NCBI RefSeq assembly: GCF_000382245.1
Contig: NZ_KB907863.1
Coordinates: 99,340-163,339 of the forward strand
Direction of reading: 5' to 3'
DNA: 64,000 bases
Source: Kushneria aurantia DSM 21353
GTDB lineage: Bacteria; Pseudomonadota; Gammaproteobacteria; Pseudomonadales; Halomonadaceae
Position 1 is the first letter of the stretch, and each line of letters begins with the position of its first letter. The position numbers and the translations under genes are program-made. Shown one piece after another: positions 48,623-57,647 of this stretch. The notes under the pieces were generated by a model that worked only from the letters and a program-made list of their open reading frames with translations, was not told where the DNA came from and did not search any database.

Positions 48623-49042
48623 ATGACCCCGTCAGCGCAGGCGCAGCAGGAGCTGCTCGAAGAGTTCGACATGTTCGATAACTGGATGGATCGCTACCAG
48701 TACATCATCGATCTGGGCAAACTGCTGCCGGCGTTTCCCGAGGAGTGGAAAAACAGCGAGACCCGCGTCGACGGCTGTCAATCCAACGTCTGGCTGCACA
48801 GCGAGATGCGCGGCGAGGCGCTACACTTCGACGCCATCTCCGATGCCGCCATCGTCTCCGGGCTGATCGCCATTCTGATGCGTATCTATAACGACCGGCC
48901 GCCGCAGGAGATCGTCGATACGCCACCCGACTTCTTCGCCGAACTGGGGCTCGACCAGCATCTTTCGCCCACCCGCAGCAACGGGCTGCACGCCATGCTT
49001 GAGCGCATCAAAACCAGTGCGCAGCGCGAAGTGATGGGCTGA
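48623..49042 (+). CDS. sufE: Cysteine desulfuration protein SufE
   Basis: A 139-residue sulfur acceptor for SufS in Fe-S assembly. C52 in RVDGCQSNVWL is the conserved persulfide-carrying Cys. It opens with the family helix FDNWMDRYQYIIDLGKLLP. ATG 48623 is preceded by GGAG at five bases. It is not in a suf operon here and abuts the convergent yidD gene with no gap. Confidence 0.93.
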   Translation: MTPSAQAQQELLEEFDMFDNWMDRYQYIIDLGKLLPAFPEEWKNSETRVDGCQSNVWLHSEMRGEALHFDAISDAAIVSGLIAILMRIYNDRPPQEIVDTPPDFFAELGLDQHLSPTRSNGLHAMLERIKTSAQREVMG

Positions 49043-49381
49043 TCAGCGCCGCCTGCCGCTTTTATTGGCACAGCAGGAAGCCTTGTCGCTCTCGTCGGCG
49101 CAGCATTCACGGGGCGCCGGCGGCACCGGGTCGACACCGCCGGCGCACAGCGGGTGGCAGCGCAGAATACGCCTGAGCGCCAGCCAGCCGCCGCGCAGCG
49201 GGCCGTGTAGCTGAATCGCCTCGATGGCGTAGCTGGAACAGCTGGGCCAGAAGCGACAGCGCGGCCCAAGCAGCGGACTGATAAAAAGCTGATAGCCGCG
49301 CAGCAGGCCGATCAGCAGTAGGCGCAGGAGGGCGGCGAGGGCGCCGCCGACAGACCGCAGTGCTTCAGTGATGCGACCCAT
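49043..49381 (-). CDS. yidD: Membrane protein insertion efficiency factor YidD
   Basis: A 112-residue YidD: an amphipathic membrane helix ([20 protein letters not shown]), then [15 protein letters not shown] and a [17 protein letters not shown] motif, assisting YidC-dependent insertion. It is not in its usual place next to rnpA and yidC, but overlaps hisI by 17 bases. After residue 90 it has a Cys-rich extension with two CC pairs ([17 protein letters not shown]), which the core family does not need and which could bind metal. Confidence 0.9.
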   Translation of the reverse strand: MGRITEALRSVGGALAALLRLLLIGLLRGYQLFISPLLGPRCRFWPSCSSYAIEAIQLHGPLRGGWLALRRILRCHPLCAGGVDPVPPAPRECCADESDKASCCANKSGRRR

Positions 49382-49817
49382 AGAGCTCTTCGGCCGTCAT
49401 CAGCGGCGCCGTTGCGACGCGCGCGCGGTCGCTCTCAAGCGCGGTATAAAAGCAGCTGCGCCGCCCGGTGTGGCAGGCGGGGCCGGTCTGATCGACCTTC
49501 AACAGCAGGGTATCGCCATCGCAGTCCAGAAAGGCATCTCGCAGCAGCTGCACCTGGCCCGAGGATTCGCCCTTGCGCCATGCCTTGTCCCGCGAGCGCG
49601 ACCAGTAGCAGACTCGCCCGCTGGCCAGTGTTTCTTCCAGAGCGGCCCGGTTCATCCACGCCATCATCAGTACTTCACCGCTATCAAACTGCTGGGCGAT
49701 GGCCGGTATCAGACCCTCGCTGTTCCAGCGCGCGGCATCGAGCAGGTCGGCGAGTGCCACGTCATGACCCGGCGCGGCGTTTTCAAGTTCTTTCATCAGC
49801 GGATTGACGCTGCTCAC
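49365..49817 (-). CDS. hisI: Phosphoribosyl-AMP cyclohydrolase
   Basis: A 150-residue stand-alone HisI, which opens the purine ring of PR-AMP in histidine synthesis. The metal motifs are intact: D98, D100 and D102 with C99 in [10 protein letters not shown], and C115 and C122 in [10 protein letters not shown]. The start is GTG 49817 after GGAG at eight bases. No other his gene is nearby (hisE usually follows); instead it sits between pyrC and yidD in a run beginning with zur. Confidence 0.92.
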   Translation of the reverse strand: MSSVNPLMKELENAAPGHDVALADLLDAARWNSEGLIPAIAQQFDSGEVLMMAWMNRAALEETLASGRVCYWSRSRDKAWRKGESSGQVQLLRDAFLDCDGDTLLLKVDQTGPACHTGRRSCFYTALESDRARVATAPLMTAEELYGSHH

Positions 49818-49847
49818 GGTGGCGTCTCCAGAATCGTTTAAAACTGT

Positions 49848-51182
49848 TTATCGGCGGTCGTAGGTGAGGCGTTGACCGGCCGGGGCAGCACACAGCTGCG
49901 TGCCATCCCATACCCTGACGCCGTTGACCAGGGTCAGCTCGACCGCGCCCTTTAGCGTCGTCCCCTCGAAGGGGCTCCAGCCACACTTGTAGCGCAATCC
50001 ACTGCGCTGTACCTCGACACTTTTCTCCATATCGACCAGCACCAGGTCGGCGGCATAGCCTTCACGAATAAAGCCGCGGCGCTCGAGCTCAAAGCGCTTC
50101 GCCGGATTGTGGCAGGCCTTCTCCACAATGGTAGTCAACTCGAAGTGGCCGGCGTTGACCTGCGTCAGCAGCGAGGGCAGGGCATGCTGCACCAGCGGCA
50201 TACCGGAGGGCGCGCCGAAGTAGGGCGCCTGTTTCTCTTCAAGGGTATGGGGTGCGTGATCGGTGGCAATAACGTCGATACGGCCTTCATTAACCGCACG
50301 GCGAATGGCGTCGCGGTCGGCGGCGGTCTTGATCGCCGGATTGCACTTGATGAAGCTGCCAAGGCGCTCATAGTCGGCATCGCTGAACCATAGATGATGG
50401 ACGCAGGCCTCGGCAGTGATCAGTTTGCCGTCGATGGGACCGGGCTCGAACAGCGCCATCTCCTCGAGCGTGGTCAGGTGCAGCACGTGCAGGCGGGCAT
50501 GGTGCTTGCGCGCCAGCTCGATCGCGAGGCTGGAGCTCTTGTAGCACGCCTCACGGGAGCGAATCTCGCCGTGCAGCGCGAAGGGTACATCGTCGCCGTA
50601 ACGGGCACGCGCCCGAGCCTCGGCGCGTTGAATCATGGGCGTATCCTCGCAGTGCGTCGCCACTGGAATGGCGGCATTGGCAAAGATAGCGTCCAGTGTA
50701 TCTGCCTCATCGACCAGCATGTTGCCGGTGGAAGCGCCCATGAAAATCTTGATGCCGCAGGTCGTCTGCGGATCGAGCGCCTTGATGGCTTCGAGATTGT
50801 CGTTGCTGGCGCCGTGGTAGAAAGCGTAGTTGGCGTGGGAGCGCCCCCTCGCCAGCGCATATTTGGCCTCCAGACTGTCGCTGTCGAGCGTCGGCGGCTT
50901 GACGTTGGGCATCTCCATGTAGCTGGTGATGCCGCCGGCCACGGCAGCGGCCGACTCACTGGCGATGTCAGCCTTGTGGGTCAAACCCGGCTCACGAAAA
51001 TGTACCTGGTCGTCGATCATGCCGGGCAGCAGATGGCGCCCACGGGCATCGACCGTTTCCCGCGCGTTGCGCTCGAGCTGCGGTGCCAGCGCTTCAATGC
51101 GGCCATCGCGGATGCCCACGTCAAGCGGGGTAATGGCGCCTTCGTTGACAACACGAGCGTTGACGATCAGCAGATCGAACAT
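49848..51182 (-). CDS. pyrC: Dihydroorotase (class I type, QxH variant)
   Basis: A 444-residue amidohydrolase that interconverts carbamoyl-aspartate and dihydroorotate. The REPG substrate motif (HFREPGL), H177 in ATHCED, H235 in LHVLHLTT and D308 in IATDHAPH are present. The first metal-binding HxH, expected in DxHVHxREPG, reads D-Q-V-H, so Q59 replaces a zinc-binding His. K145 in GIKIFMGAST may be the bridging residue. It lies 30 bases before hisI and 30 bases after zur, all on one strand. Confidence 0.88.
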   Translation of the reverse strand: MFDLLIVNARVVNEGAITPLDVGIRDGRIEALAPQLERNARETVDARGRHLLPGMIDDQVHFREPGLTHKADIASESAAAVAGGITSYMEMPNVKPPTLDSDSLEAKYALARGRSHANYAFYHGASNDNLEAIKALDPQTTCGIKIFMGASTGNMLVDEADTLDAIFANAAIPVATHCEDTPMIQRAEARARARYGDDVPFALHGEIRSREACYKSSSLAIELARKHHARLHVLHLTTLEEMALFEPGPIDGKLITAEACVHHLWFSDADYERLGSFIKCNPAIKTAADRDAIRRAVNEGRIDVIATDHAPHTLEEKQAPYFGAPSGMPLVQHALPSLLTQVNAGHFELTTIVEKACHNPAKRFELERRGFIREGYAADLVLVDMEKSVEVQRSGLRYKCGWSPFEGTTLKGAVELTLVNGVRVWDGTQLCAAPAGQRLTYDRR

Positions 51183-51212
51183 GAAAACATCCTTATGGCA
51201 ATAGAACCCGGG

Positions 51213-51692
51213 TCAGTGACTGGTCGCCGCTGTATCGACCGATTGGCAACGCTGACATAGACCGGAAAGCTCAATGGTCTGACGCTCGATGGTAAAGCCG
51301 CGATCGGTGGCGCTGCTTTCGAGCTGCTGCATGATGGCGTGGTCATGAATCTCTTCGACCAGGCCACAGTGGCGACAGATCATCAGTTGAAAGCCGCGCG
51401 CATGATCCGGACAGGGGCAAGCCACGTAAGCGTTGAGCGACTCGATGCGGTGAACCAGCCCCTGTTCGAGAAGGAAATCGAGGGCCCGGTACACCGTGGG
51501 CGGCCGCGCCGAGGCGTGCTCGCTGGAGAGCAGGTCCAAAAGCTCATAAGCCTTGAGACCGCTGGCGTGCTCGCTGATCATCTCGAAAACGCGACGACGA
51601 ATGGGCGTAAAGCGCGCATCGTTGTCGCGACAGCGCGTTTCGGCCATTCGCAGCAGACTGGACACATCGGGCATCGGGGAAAATCTCGTCAT
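51213..51692 (-). CDS. zur: Zinc uptake regulator Zur (Fur family)
   Basis: A 159-residue Fur-family repressor. The winged helix is about residues 27-85 (PIRRRVFEMISEHASGLKAY, RPPTVYRALDFLLEQGLVHR). The structural zinc site is formed by C106/C109 (ICRHCG) and C146/C149 (LCQRCQ), and the sensory region holds H81, a CPCPDH segment and E-rich residues after the CxxC, as in Zur rather than Fur. M1 or M7 (51674) may be the start. It heads the run zur-pyrC-hisI-yidD. Confidence 0.88.
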   Translation of the reverse strand: MTRFSPMPDVSSLLRMAETRCRDNDARFTPIRRRVFEMISEHASGLKAYELLDLLSSEHASARPPTVYRALDFLLEQGLVHRIESLNAYVACPCPDHARGFQLMICRHCGLVEEIHDHAIMQQLESSATDRGFTIERQTIELSGLCQRCQSVDTAATSH

Positions 51693-51809
51693 GAATAGCG
51701 CGCAGTAAATCTGCCTTCATGGTAACGCCAATGCGAAACAGCCGCACCTCGAGAGCGGGGATCACAAGCAAAAACGGATCGATCAGGATACGGCTCAACC
51801 CATATTTAA

Positions 51810-51825
51810 CATAATATATATTATG
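51810..51825. promoter_or_regulatory. 16-bp perfect AT palindrome upstream of zur
   Basis: CATAATATATATTATG is perfectly self-complementary and lies 118 bases before the zur start. Fur-family operators are AT-rich palindromes of this size, and the ATAATAT/ATATTAT halves resemble Zur-box halves only loosely. It may be an autoregulatory Zur site or simply the promoter's AT-rich core. Confidence 0.45.
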
Positions 51826-51898
51826 CGCAATACTGGCATATCCTGTTCGGTCGAGGCCTTTGCAAAGTATTATCCTTTACTGTCTTGTATTGTCTTGC

Positions 51899-52171
51899 CT
51901 ACTCGCGGAAAAGATCAGCGTGGCTACCAGTACGAGCCACGTGCAGTTCGTCATCCGCTACGCAATACAGCAGCAACCAGTCGGGTTCGATGTGGGCATC
52001 TCGGTAGCCCTTCCAGTCCCCTCGTAACGGGTGATCCTGATAGGCATCCGGCAAGGGAGCTTGCTCAAGCAGTAGGCCCAGGAGTCGCCGTAGTTTCTCC
52101 ATGTCCTTACCGCGCTTCTGGACCCGCTTTACATCTCGCTTGAACTGACTGGAACGGACTGGGGTTAGCAT
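51899..52171 (-). CDS. yafQ: YafQ-family mRNA interferase toxin
   Basis: A 90-residue RelE-superfamily toxin of the YafQ branch: SSQFKRDVKRVQKRGKDMEK, PLPDAYQDHPLRGDWKGYRD, HIEPDWLLLYCVADDELHVA and the terminal TGSHADLF. The YafQ-type catalytic His and Asp residues (DHPLRG, HIEPDW, SHADLF) are kept. It cuts mRNA on the ribosome. Its ATG overlaps the antitoxin stop by one base. Confidence 0.92.
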   Translation of the reverse strand: MLTPVRSSQFKRDVKRVQKRGKDMEKLRRLLGLLLEQAPLPDAYQDHPLRGDWKGYRDAHIEPDWLLLYCVADDELHVARTGSHADLFRE

Positions 52172-52428
52172 CAGATGCCCAGGTCCTCGAACAGCGCATC
52201 CGCGCTATCAAAGCGCTTACCCTTGCCGGCTTCCAACTCGCCCAGGGCCTTGGCCGTGGTGGCATTTGGCATCTGCACGGCAAACGGCAGGCACTTCTCG
52301 TCGGCGATCCGCAGCATCAGCAGGCGTATGGCGTCAGACACGGACAGGCCCATGGCCTCCAGGGCAGCGGTAGCTCGCTCTTTGGTTTCGGCATCGATAC
52401 GGGCCCGAACGACAGCATCAGCACTCAT
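52171..52428 (-). CDS. dinJ: DinJ/RelB-family antitoxin
   Basis: An 85-residue antitoxin. The N-terminal ribbon-helix-helix (VVRARIDAETKERATAALEA, GLSVSDAIRLLMLRI) binds DNA, and the C-terminal stretch (TAKALGELEAGKGKRFDSAD) wraps the toxin. It precedes yafQ and probably represses the operon at the 26-bp palindrome lying 20 bases upstream. Confidence 0.92.
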   Translation of the reverse strand: MSADAVVRARIDAETKERATAALEAMGLSVSDAIRLLMLRIADEKCLPFAVQMPNATTAKALGELEAGKGKRFDSADALFEDLGI

Positions 52429-52448
52429 GATTTTTCCCTCTCTATCGT

Positions 52449-52474
52449 GGCTACAATGTAGCTACATTGTAGCC
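52449..52474. promoter_or_regulatory. 26-bp perfect palindrome, probable DinJ-YafQ operator
   Basis: The half-site GGCTACAATGTAG is followed at once by its exact inverse, giving a perfect 26-bp palindrome. It also contains two direct CTACA(A/T)TGTAG units. It lies just upstream of dinJ, where such antitoxins bind. Confidence 0.75.
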
Positions 52475-52564
52475 GGGCTACGCCACCTTGTCATCAACGA
52501 TATCGACACGGCCAACGCTTCCTCGTGCTGTGGCGGTGCCGTGCGGGCGTATACCGACACAACG

Positions 52565-52594
52565 CAAAACCCCGCGCCGGTGCGCGGGGTTTTG
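52565..52594. terminator. Bidirectional terminator after ectC
   Basis: CAAAACCCCGCGC (52565-52577) pairs perfectly over 13 bp with GCGCGGGGTTTTG (52582-52594) across a CGGT loop. A-rich and T-rich stem ends make it work both ways; on the minus strand it terminates ectABC 45 bases after ectC. Confidence 0.88.
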
Positions 52595-52638
52595 TGATTC
52601 TGTCGATCAATCAGCCCTGACAGAGCCAAAGGTCGATA

Positions 52639-53031
52639 TCACTCGGAAGCGGCATAGGAACCGTCCGGCTGGTGCACCTCGCGCCCGGTGACCGGCGGAT
52701 TGAAGACGCAGGCCACGGTCATGCCTTTTTCCTTGCCGCGCAGCCAGTGCTCGTCATGTTGATCGAGCAGGTACATGTCGCCGGCTTTGATGGTGTGCAC
52801 CTTGCCGTCGGCAATGGTTTCGACTTCACCTTCACCTTCGTAGCAGAACACCGCCTCGATGTGGTTCTTGTAGTGAATGTGCGTTTCGGTGCCCGGCTTG
52901 ATGCGGGTGATATGAAAGGAGAAGCCGCAGTTGTCATCGGCCAGCATCAGACGCGTGCTGTCCCAGTTGCCGTTTTCGGCTTCAACGAAACGCTCTGTCT
53001 TGCGGCACTCTTCGAGATTGCGAACGATCAT
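52639..53031 (-). CDS. ectC: Ectoine synthase
   Basis: A 130-residue cupin enzyme that cyclises N-gamma-acetyl-diaminobutyrate to ectoine. Family motifs are [57 protein letters not shown] and [13 protein letters not shown]. It is the third gene of ectABC, 89 bases after ectB. The length equals known EctC proteins. Confidence 0.97.
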   Translation of the reverse strand: MIVRNLEECRKTERFVEAENGNWDSTRLMLADDNCGFSFHITRIKPGTETHIHYKNHIEAVFCYEGEGEVETIADGKVHTIKAGDMYLLDQHDEHWLRGKEKGMTVACVFNPPVTGREVHQPDGSYAASE

Positions 53032-53120
53032 AAGCTCTAGTCCTTGTGGCTATAAAAGTTGCTGTAACCGTATACCAGAATGGGCGGATGAACTCTGCCA
53101 TCCATCCGCCGCAAAAACGC

Positions 53121-54389
<1,269 letters not shown>

Positions 54390-54505
54390 TCAAATACCTC
54401 CATTGACGAGAGAGCCTCTGGCAGGATCGAGGCAGGATATTGGAAAAACACTATCGACGCTTCGAGCAGACACTTCGAAACGACGACAAGGCTATTGATC
54501 GACGC

Positions 54506-55078
54506 TCAGATCTGATTAGGGTCGAAAGGCCCGATACGCACCAGATTTTCCGGGTCGTGCTCGCCACCGAGCTGCTCTTCGGAAAAGTACTCGCGGCTGT
54601 TGAGCGGTGCCTGCCAGCGCTGTGCCAGGCGTTTGAAAAGCCCCCAGGACGCTTCATTATCGGGGGTGATGGTGGTTTCCAGATGGCGCACATCGGCCTG
54701 GTGTTCACGCTTGAGTACCGTTTCGACCAGCTTGCGCGCCAGCCCGGTCCCCCTGGCCTTCTCGCCCACGGCAACCTGCCAGAGAAAAAACGTATCCGGC
54801 GCGTTGGTTTTGACATAGCCGGAAACGAAGCCGACGATTTCGCCGTCAGAAAGTGTCGCCACGGCACAGCGGTCACGAAACTGAGTGGCCAGCAGCAGAT
54901 AGGCGTAAGCAGAATTGACATCCAGCGGCGGGCAGGCCTTGATCAGCTCGTAGATGCCCCAGCCGTCATCGGTACCGGGCGGACGAATCATGATGGGCGT
55001 TTCACCCTCCACGATCATCTCGGCCACTTCAGGCCGGCTGACATCGGATGAAGCGGTAGTCGTCTGATTGGTCGTCAT
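54506..55078 (-). CDS. ectA: Diaminobutyrate acetyltransferase
   Basis: A 190-residue GNAT acetyltransferase that N-gamma-acetylates diaminobutyrate. DDGWGIYELIKACPPLDVNS, FLWQVAVGEKARGTGLARKL (acetyl-CoA loop) and the C-terminal SREYFSEEQLGGEHDPENLV match Halomonas EctA closely. I prefer ATG 55078 over ATG 55090, because the predicted -10 box lies only 19 bases upstream of 55090. First gene of ectABC. Confidence 0.95.
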   Translation of the reverse strand: MTTNQTTTASSDVSRPEVAEMIVEGETPIMIRPPGTDDGWGIYELIKACPPLDVNSAYAYLLLATQFRDRCAVATLSDGEIVGFVSGYVKTNAPDTFFLWQVAVGEKARGTGLARKLVETVLKREHQADVRHLETTITPDNEASWGLFKRLAQRWQAPLNSREYFSEEQLGGEHDPENLVRIGPFDPNQI

Positions 55079-55108
55079 GATCTTTCGCATTCGGCGAATT
55101 AGTTGGCA

Positions 55109-55137
55109 AGAATAACAATATCTTATGTAACGATCAA
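55109..55137 (-). promoter_or_regulatory. Predicted ectA promoter
   Basis: On the minus strand TTGATC (55137-55132) and TATTCT (55114-55109) are 17 bases apart, each matching four of six consensus positions, in an AT-rich block. A weak sigma-70-like promoter of this kind is expected for an osmoregulated operon; sigma-S use cannot be excluded. Confidence 0.45.
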
Positions 55138-55253
55138 ATTATTTCATTATGGTTTAACGCCATGTCGATAATCTCTTTTTATTCTTCCTCCAACCTGCCG
55201 GGACGACGTAGCGCCCCGAACGACGCACAGCAGGCAGACTTATTATAGATGAA

Positions 55254-55367
55254 AAAAGGACCGCCCGCGGGCGGCCCTTCGAAAAGAACCGAGCATCGTC
55301 GGGCTCGGTAAAAAGCCGAGCATCGTCGGGCTCGGTAAAAAGCCGAGCATCGTCGTGTCGGGCTCAG
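55254..55367 (-). terminator. Tandem terminator array between gorA and ectA
   Basis: Two exact 27-bp copies (55289-55315 and 55316-55342) each form CCGAGC...GCTCGG hairpins followed on the minus strand by CTTTTT. A third, imperfect copy (from 55343) reaches into the gorA stop codon. A fourth GC-rich hairpin (CCGCCCGCGGGCGG, 55261-55274) with TCCTTTTTT follows. Together they should stop gorA transcripts very efficiently before the ectA promoter. Confidence 0.82.
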
Positions 55368-56725
55368 TGACGGGTCACGCTGCGCAGGGTCACGAACTCC
55401 TCGGCGCTGGTGGGGTGAACGCCAATCGTGTTGTCGAAATCGCGCTTGGTCAGTCCGGCACGCACGGCGATCCCCAGCCCCTGAATCAGCTCACCGGCTT
55501 CTTCACCAACCATGTGGGCACCCAGTACACGATCACTGGCGTCGTCCACCACCAGTTTCATCAGACAGCGCTCGTCGCTGCCGGAGAGGGTATGGCGCAT
55601 GGGTTTGAAGCTGGTGGTATAGACGCGAATCGTCGCACCGCGCTCGCGCGCCTCCTCCTCGGTCAGTCCAACCGTCCCCATGTTCGGATGGCAGAATACC
55701 GCCGTGGCGATGCTGTCATAGTCGATCGGCTCGGCTTCGCCGCTGCCGAAGTGCAGCTCGACCAGCCGCATGGCCTCCTCGAGCGCTACCGGCGTCAGCT
55801 CCGGCCCCTCGATGATATCGCCCAGCGCCAGCACCGAAGGCACCGATGTCTGGTAGCGGTCATCGACTTTCAGCTTGCCACTGTCCTCACGCTCGATGTC
55901 GAGGTTTTCAAGTCCCAGTCCTTCGAAATGGGGGCGCCGCCCGGTGGCGCCAAGGATAGCATCGACCTCGAGCTGCTGGCCGTTGCTGAGCGCCACATCA
56001 TAGACCTCGCCACGCTTTTCGACGCGCACGATGTTGGCCTCGAAATGCAGATTGACGCCCTTTTTGTGCATTTCATCGCGGATGAACTCGCGCTGCTCGA
56101 CATCAAAGCCGCGCAGAAACAGCGGGCCGCGGTAGGCCAGATGCGTCTCGGCGCCCAGACCGTTGAAAATACTGGCAAACTCCACTGCAATATAGCCACC
56201 GCCAATGACCAGAAACCGCTGCGGAAAGCGTTCCAGATCAAAAACGTGATCGGAATCGAGCACGTGTTCGCGACCCTCGAACTCGGGCATCCAGGGTTGG
56301 CCGCCGGTGGCGATGAGGATCTTTTCGGCACTGATGCGACGATTGTTAACGGTCACGGTGTGCGCGTCGACGATCTCGGCGCGACCGTTGATCAGCTCGA
56401 CGTCGGCATTGGTCAGCAGTTTTTCATAGATGCCATTGAGGCGGGCGATCTCGGCCTGCTTGTTGTCGCGCAGTACCGGCCAGTCGAAAGTCGGCTCTGC
56501 ACTGAACTGCCAACCGTAACCGCGACTCTCTTCGAAAGCGTCGTGAAAATGGGCCGCATAGGAGTAGAGCTTTTTGGGTACGCAGCCTACATTGACGCAG
56601 GTCCCCCCCAGATGGCGATCCTCGGCGATAGCCACTCGGGCCCCCTTCGAGGCGGCTGTGCGGGCAGCCCGAACGCCACCCGACCCGGCGCCGATAACGA
56701 AAAGGTCAACATCGTATTGCGACAC
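55364..56725 (-). CDS. gorA: Glutathione-disulfide reductase
   Basis: A 453-residue FAD enzyme that reduces glutathione disulfide with NADPH. FAD-binding GAGSGGVRAART, the redox disulfide GGTCVNVGCVPKK, the NAD(P) loop VIGGGYIAVEFA, the ALGDI motif and the C-terminal active-site GVHPTSAEEFV are present. The start is GTG 56725, with GGAG seven bases upstream; the longer upstream frame is unsupported. It supplies the glutathione used by GloB. Confidence 0.95.
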   Translation of the reverse strand: MSQYDVDLFVIGAGSGGVRAARTAASKGARVAIAEDRHLGGTCVNVGCVPKKLYSYAAHFHDAFEESRGYGWQFSAEPTFDWPVLRDNKQAEIARLNGIYEKLLTNADVELINGRAEIVDAHTVTVNNRRISAEKILIATGGQPWMPEFEGREHVLDSDHVFDLERFPQRFLVIGGGYIAVEFASIFNGLGAETHLAYRGPLFLRGFDVEQREFIRDEMHKKGVNLHFEANIVRVEKRGEVYDVALSNGQQLEVDAILGATGRRPHFEGLGLENLDIEREDSGKLKVDDRYQTSVPSVLALGDIIEGPELTPVALEEAMRLVELHFGSGEAEPIDYDSIATAVFCHPNMGTVGLTEEEARERGATIRVYTTSFKPMRHTLSGSDERCLMKLVVDDASDRVLGAHMVGEEAGELIQGLGIAVRAGLTKRDFDNTIGVHPTSAEEFVTLRSVTRH

Positions 56726-56916
56726 GTTTTGACTCCAGCTGAAAAGGGATGAAAAAGCGAGCGAAAACGGGGTTTTCGGATTTGTCGCGATGCTACCATA
56801 GTTGCACTTCGCTCGGCCCGGATGCCTCGCCAATCGACCCTATAGGCTGTCCATGATTACCCGACAGCATCCGGCAGCCGTTCCACACTGCGCCCTGTTA
56901 AAGAGAGCCCTTTATC

Positions 56917-57558
56917 ATGTGTGACGAGCACGATCATCGCAGTATCGCGCAGCTTTTGCAGCAGAACCGCGCCTGGTCCGAGCAGATGCAGCAAAAGGAT
57001 CCCGACTTCTTCAACCGTCTTTCGGAGCAGCAGAACCCCGACTACCTCTGGATCGGCTGCTCTGACAGCAGGGTGCCGGCCAACCAGATTATCGATCTGC
57101 CCCCGGGTGAGGTTTTCGTACACCGCAATGTCGCCAACCTGCTGCACCACAACGACCTCAACGCCCTGTCGGTGATTCAGTTCGCCGTCGAGGTGCTCAA
57201 GGTGCGTCACATCATGGTGGTAGGCCACTACGGCTGTGGCGGCGTCAAGGCAGCGGTGACCGGCGGCGACAACGGTATCGTCGACTACTGGCTCAACACG
57301 GTGCGTAACCTCTATCGCCAGCACGAAAGTGAACTGGCGGACCTGCCGATGGATCAGCAGGTCGATCGCATGTGTGAAATCAACGTCAGGTCGCAGGTCG
57401 CCAATCTCTGCCAGACCCGAATCGTCAAACGGGCCTGGGAGCGCGGCCAGCAGCTATCCGTCCACGGCTGGTGTTATAGCCTCAAGGATGGACTGGTCAA
57501 CGATCTGGAGTGCACGGTCAGCAGTTTTTCGCAGGCCGAGTCGTTGCCACACGCCTGA
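56917..57558 (+). CDS. can: Beta-type carbonic anhydrase
   Basis: A 213-residue zinc enzyme that interconverts CO2 and bicarbonate. The zinc ligands are C48, H104 and C107 with D50 (WIGCSDSRVPAN and VVGHYGCGGV). The length and sequence are like E. coli Can. It is divergent from gorA; the 191 bases between them hold the two starts and no further gene. Confidence 0.95.
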   Translation: MCDEHDHRSIAQLLQQNRAWSEQMQQKDPDFFNRLSEQQNPDYLWIGCSDSRVPANQIIDLPPGEVFVHRNVANLLHHNDLNALSVIQFAVEVLKVRHIMVVGHYGCGGVKAAVTGGDNGIVDYWLNTVRNLYRQHESELADLPMDQQVDRMCEINVRSQVANLCQTRIVKRAWERGQQLSVHGWCYSLKDGLVNDLECTVSSFSQAESLPHA

Positions 57559-57647
57559 AAGCCTTGAGCCGGTGCCGTCGAACTTGACGGCGTCCTGGCT
57601 GTCGGAGATAACAGATCTTCTCTACAAGGCAGGTGACCGGGGCTGTC

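Noticed and set aside
55289-55367. Possible CRISPR array (27-bp repeats)
   Set aside because: The units are directly adjacent with no spacers and each is a terminator hairpin.
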